Shown here in pieces: positions 6,749-7,612 of a stretch of DNA of 7,612 nt. A program made the translations under genes and the position numbers. Position 1 is the first letter of the stretch; every line of letters begins with the position of its first letter. Origin of the DNA: an archaeon (lineage in GTDB: Archaea; Methanobacteriota; Methanobacteria; Methanobacteriales; Methanobacteriaceae); NCBI GenBank assembly GCA_024409145.1, contig JAKSUF010000067.1, forward strand, positions 1-7,612. The letters run 5' to 3'. The notes under the pieces are model-generated. The model saw nothing but the letters and a program-made list of their open reading frames with translations, searched no databases and had not been told where the DNA came from.

Positions 6749-6782
6749 TTTATCATCCAATATTAAAATAAAAAATAATTAT

Positions 6783-6807
6783 TATATTAATCTAAACAAA
6801 TTATCCA
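6783..6807. repeat. 25-bp direct repeat, promoter-proximal copy
   Basis: This is a perfect copy of the 25-base block at 6826-6850 and includes TTAATCTAAACAAATTATCC. Its minus-strand end, TTAATATA (6790-6783), is a TATA-like element placed about 40 bases before the acyl-CoA synthetase ATG. That fits a transcript starting near 6760 with a very short leader carrying the GGATGAT site. The repeat would thus combine a TATA box with an adjacent upstream binding site, as expected for an archaeal repressor or activator site. Confidence 0.8.
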
Positions 6808-6825
6808 ATTATGATATACAAATAA

Positions 6826-6850
6826 TATATTAATCTAAACAAATTATCCA
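6826..6850. repeat. 25-bp direct repeat, distal copy
   Basis: This copy is identical to 6783-6807 over all 25 bases and offset by 43 bases, about four helical turns. It starts 18 bases beyond the regulator's stop codon. Between the copies (6808-6825) the minus strand reads a third TATA-like string, TTTGTATAT. A perfect 25-base match is far beyond chance even in AT-rich DNA, and the copies fill most of the 119-base gap, so a tandem operator or promoter duplication is likely. Confidence 0.8.
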
Positions 6851-6867
6851 GTTTATATTACTTATAT

Positions 6868-7419
6868 TTACATTAAAACAGCTAAAAATTTAGCAGGCTC
6901 ATCATTTAAAGCAACCATTGCATGTTTACAAGTTGCATCAAAGAAAATAGAATCTCCTTCATTTAAGATAATCTCATTATCTTTAATAAAAATTTTAACA
7001 GATCCTTCAAGAACATAATTAAATTCTTGACCAGTATGAGCATTTAATGATGGTTTAACATCATCTTTTGGATTGACAGTTACAATAAACATTTCAGCTT
7101 TTTTATTAATGAATTTTTTACATAAGTTTTCATGTTTATATTCTGCACGTCTATCAACAGAAACTCCTTTATTAGCTCTAGTTACATCAAAATAACTCAT
7201 ACGAGATTCTTCACCAGTAAGAAGTAAAGCCAAGTCTACTTGAAGAATTTGTGCAATCTCATATAATAAACTTGCAGGAAAATCAATAATACCATTTTCA
7301 TAAGAAATATAATCATTTTCATCAATTTCAAGTTCTTTAGAGATTTCTTCAGTAGTAATATCGGACAATTCTCTTAACTCTTTAACTCTTGCCCCAATAT
7401 TTTTATTTACTTCATTCAT
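6868..7419 (-). CDS. XRE-family helix-turn-helix regulator with C-terminal cupin domain
   Basis: This is a 183-residue DNA-binding protein. Residues about 5-68 form a lambda-repressor-type helix-turn-helix (IGARVKELRELSDITTEEIS, then a second half with YENG and LLYEIAQILQVDLALLLTG). Residues about 105-183 form a small beta-barrel cupin with NAHTGQEF (126-133), YVLEGSV, LNEGDSIFF (152-160) and KHAMVAL (165-171). Putative metal ligands are His128, Glu132 and His166; the first His of the usual HxHxGEE motif is Asn126. Such proteins usually sense a small ligand through the cupin. It lies directly upstream of the acyl-CoA synthetase on the same strand, so it probably controls that gene, perhaps vorCBA and itself. 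TTG 7434 and GTG 7428 are in-frame alternatives, but GGTTGTGA lies just before ATG 7419 as a moderate ribosome binding site, so ATG is preferred. Confidence 0.88.
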   Translation of the reverse strand: MNEVNKNIGARVKELRELSDITTEEISKELEIDENDYISYENGIIDFPASLLYEIAQILQVDLALLLTGEESRMSYFDVTRANKGVSVDRRAEYKHENLCKKFINKKAEMFIVTVNPKDDVKPSLNAHTGQEFNYVLEGSVKIFIKDNEIILNEGDSIFFDATCKHAMVALNDEPAKFLAVLM

Positions 7420-7467
7420 TTTATTCACAACCAAATTTTAAAATTTAATAATCTAATGCCAACATAG

Positions 7468-7490
7468 GTTAGTCAACAAATATAACTAAC
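7468..7490. promoter_or_regulatory. Inverted repeat over a TATA-like element upstream of the regulator
   Basis: GTTAGT (7468-7473) and ACTAAC (7485-7490) form a 6-bp dyad with an 11-base spacer, centre to centre 17 bases. On the minus strand the dyad encloses GTTATATTTG (7487-7478), a TATA-like string about 60 bases before the regulator start. A homodimeric regulator bound here would block TBP, so negative autoregulation is a reasonable guess. The dyad is not the same sequence as the 25-bp repeats. Confidence 0.4.
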
Positions 7491-7507
7491 TAAAATATAG
7501 AATTGAC

Positions 7508-7534
7508 ATAATATATTTAATTATATATTTAAAC
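7508..7534 (-). promoter_or_regulatory. Further TATA-like elements upstream of the regulator
   Basis: The minus strand reads TTTAAATATATAA around 7532-7520 and AAATATATTA around 7517-7508. Both resemble archaeal TATA boxes and would give leaders of about 60-70 bases that include the GTTAGT dyad. The remaining DNA to the window edge (7535-7612) is A/T-only runs with no frame or motif that I can support. Confidence 0.3.
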
Positions 7535-7612
7535 CAATATAAATGTTATTGTAAAAAATAAAAAAAATAAATGAAAAATAATTAAAAAGTTTAAAAAATA
7601 TAAAAAAAATTA

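Noticed and set aside
6783..6850. Direct repeats as a remnant CRISPR array
   Set aside because: There are only two copies separated by 18 AT-rich bases, with no further units and no cas genes; the position in a promoter gap fits operators better.

Overview
The window looks like a chromosomal segment of a methanogenic archaeon of the order Methanobacteriales, most like Methanobrevibacter. The DNA is very AT-rich. Intergenic stretches hold archaeal-type TATA elements, ribosome binding sites resemble AGGAGGTGAT, and the main operon encodes a three-subunit 2-oxoacid:ferredoxin oxidoreductase with the layout I recall for the 2-ketoisovalerate enzyme (VOR) of Methanothermobacter. The assignment rests on gene content and style, not on a database match.

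Layout. On the + strand at the left are a small tautomerase (124-309) and an unrecognised 216-residue soluble protein (371-1021). T-rich terminator-like DNA follows (1022-1095), where a convergent minus-strand block ends. Read in its own direction (right to left), that block is: an XRE-type helix-turn-helix regulator with a C-terminal cupin domain (7419-6868), an AMP-forming acyl-CoA synthetase of the medium/branched-chain type (6748-5069), a 2[4Fe-4S] ferredoxin subunit vorC (4926-4687), vorB (4669-3503), vorA (3489-2035), and after T-rich DNA and a 12-bp tandem repeat, ammonia-dependent NAD synthase nadE (1830-1096).

How the genes may work together. The acyl-CoA synthetase can activate a short or branched carboxylic acid (isobutyrate, 2-methylbutyrate, isovalerate) to its CoA thioester. 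VOR can reductively carboxylate such thioesters with reduced ferredoxin to 2-oxoacids, the immediate precursors of valine, isoleucine and leucine. The reverse direction would oxidise 2-oxoacids to acyl-CoAs. The XRE-cupin gene next to them is the obvious candidate controller. The control DNA is the most distinctive part of the window: a perfect 25-bp direct repeat (centre spacing 43 bp) fills the acyl-CoA synthetase promoter, and two related hairpin-forming repeats (spacing 46 bp) lie between the synthetase and vorC. A different inverted repeat lies upstream of the regulator gene.

Three coding starts (nadE, acyl-CoA synthetase, regulator) were moved from an upstream in-frame TTG to an internal ATG, because the TTG lies in or against the ribosome binding site. 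There are no tRNA or rRNA genes, CRISPR arrays, transposases or other mobile elements, and no gene-free stretch longer than 300 bases. I see no wholly new system. The best candidate for undescribed biology is the regulator plus repeated-operator arrangement controlling a branched-acid assimilation module.
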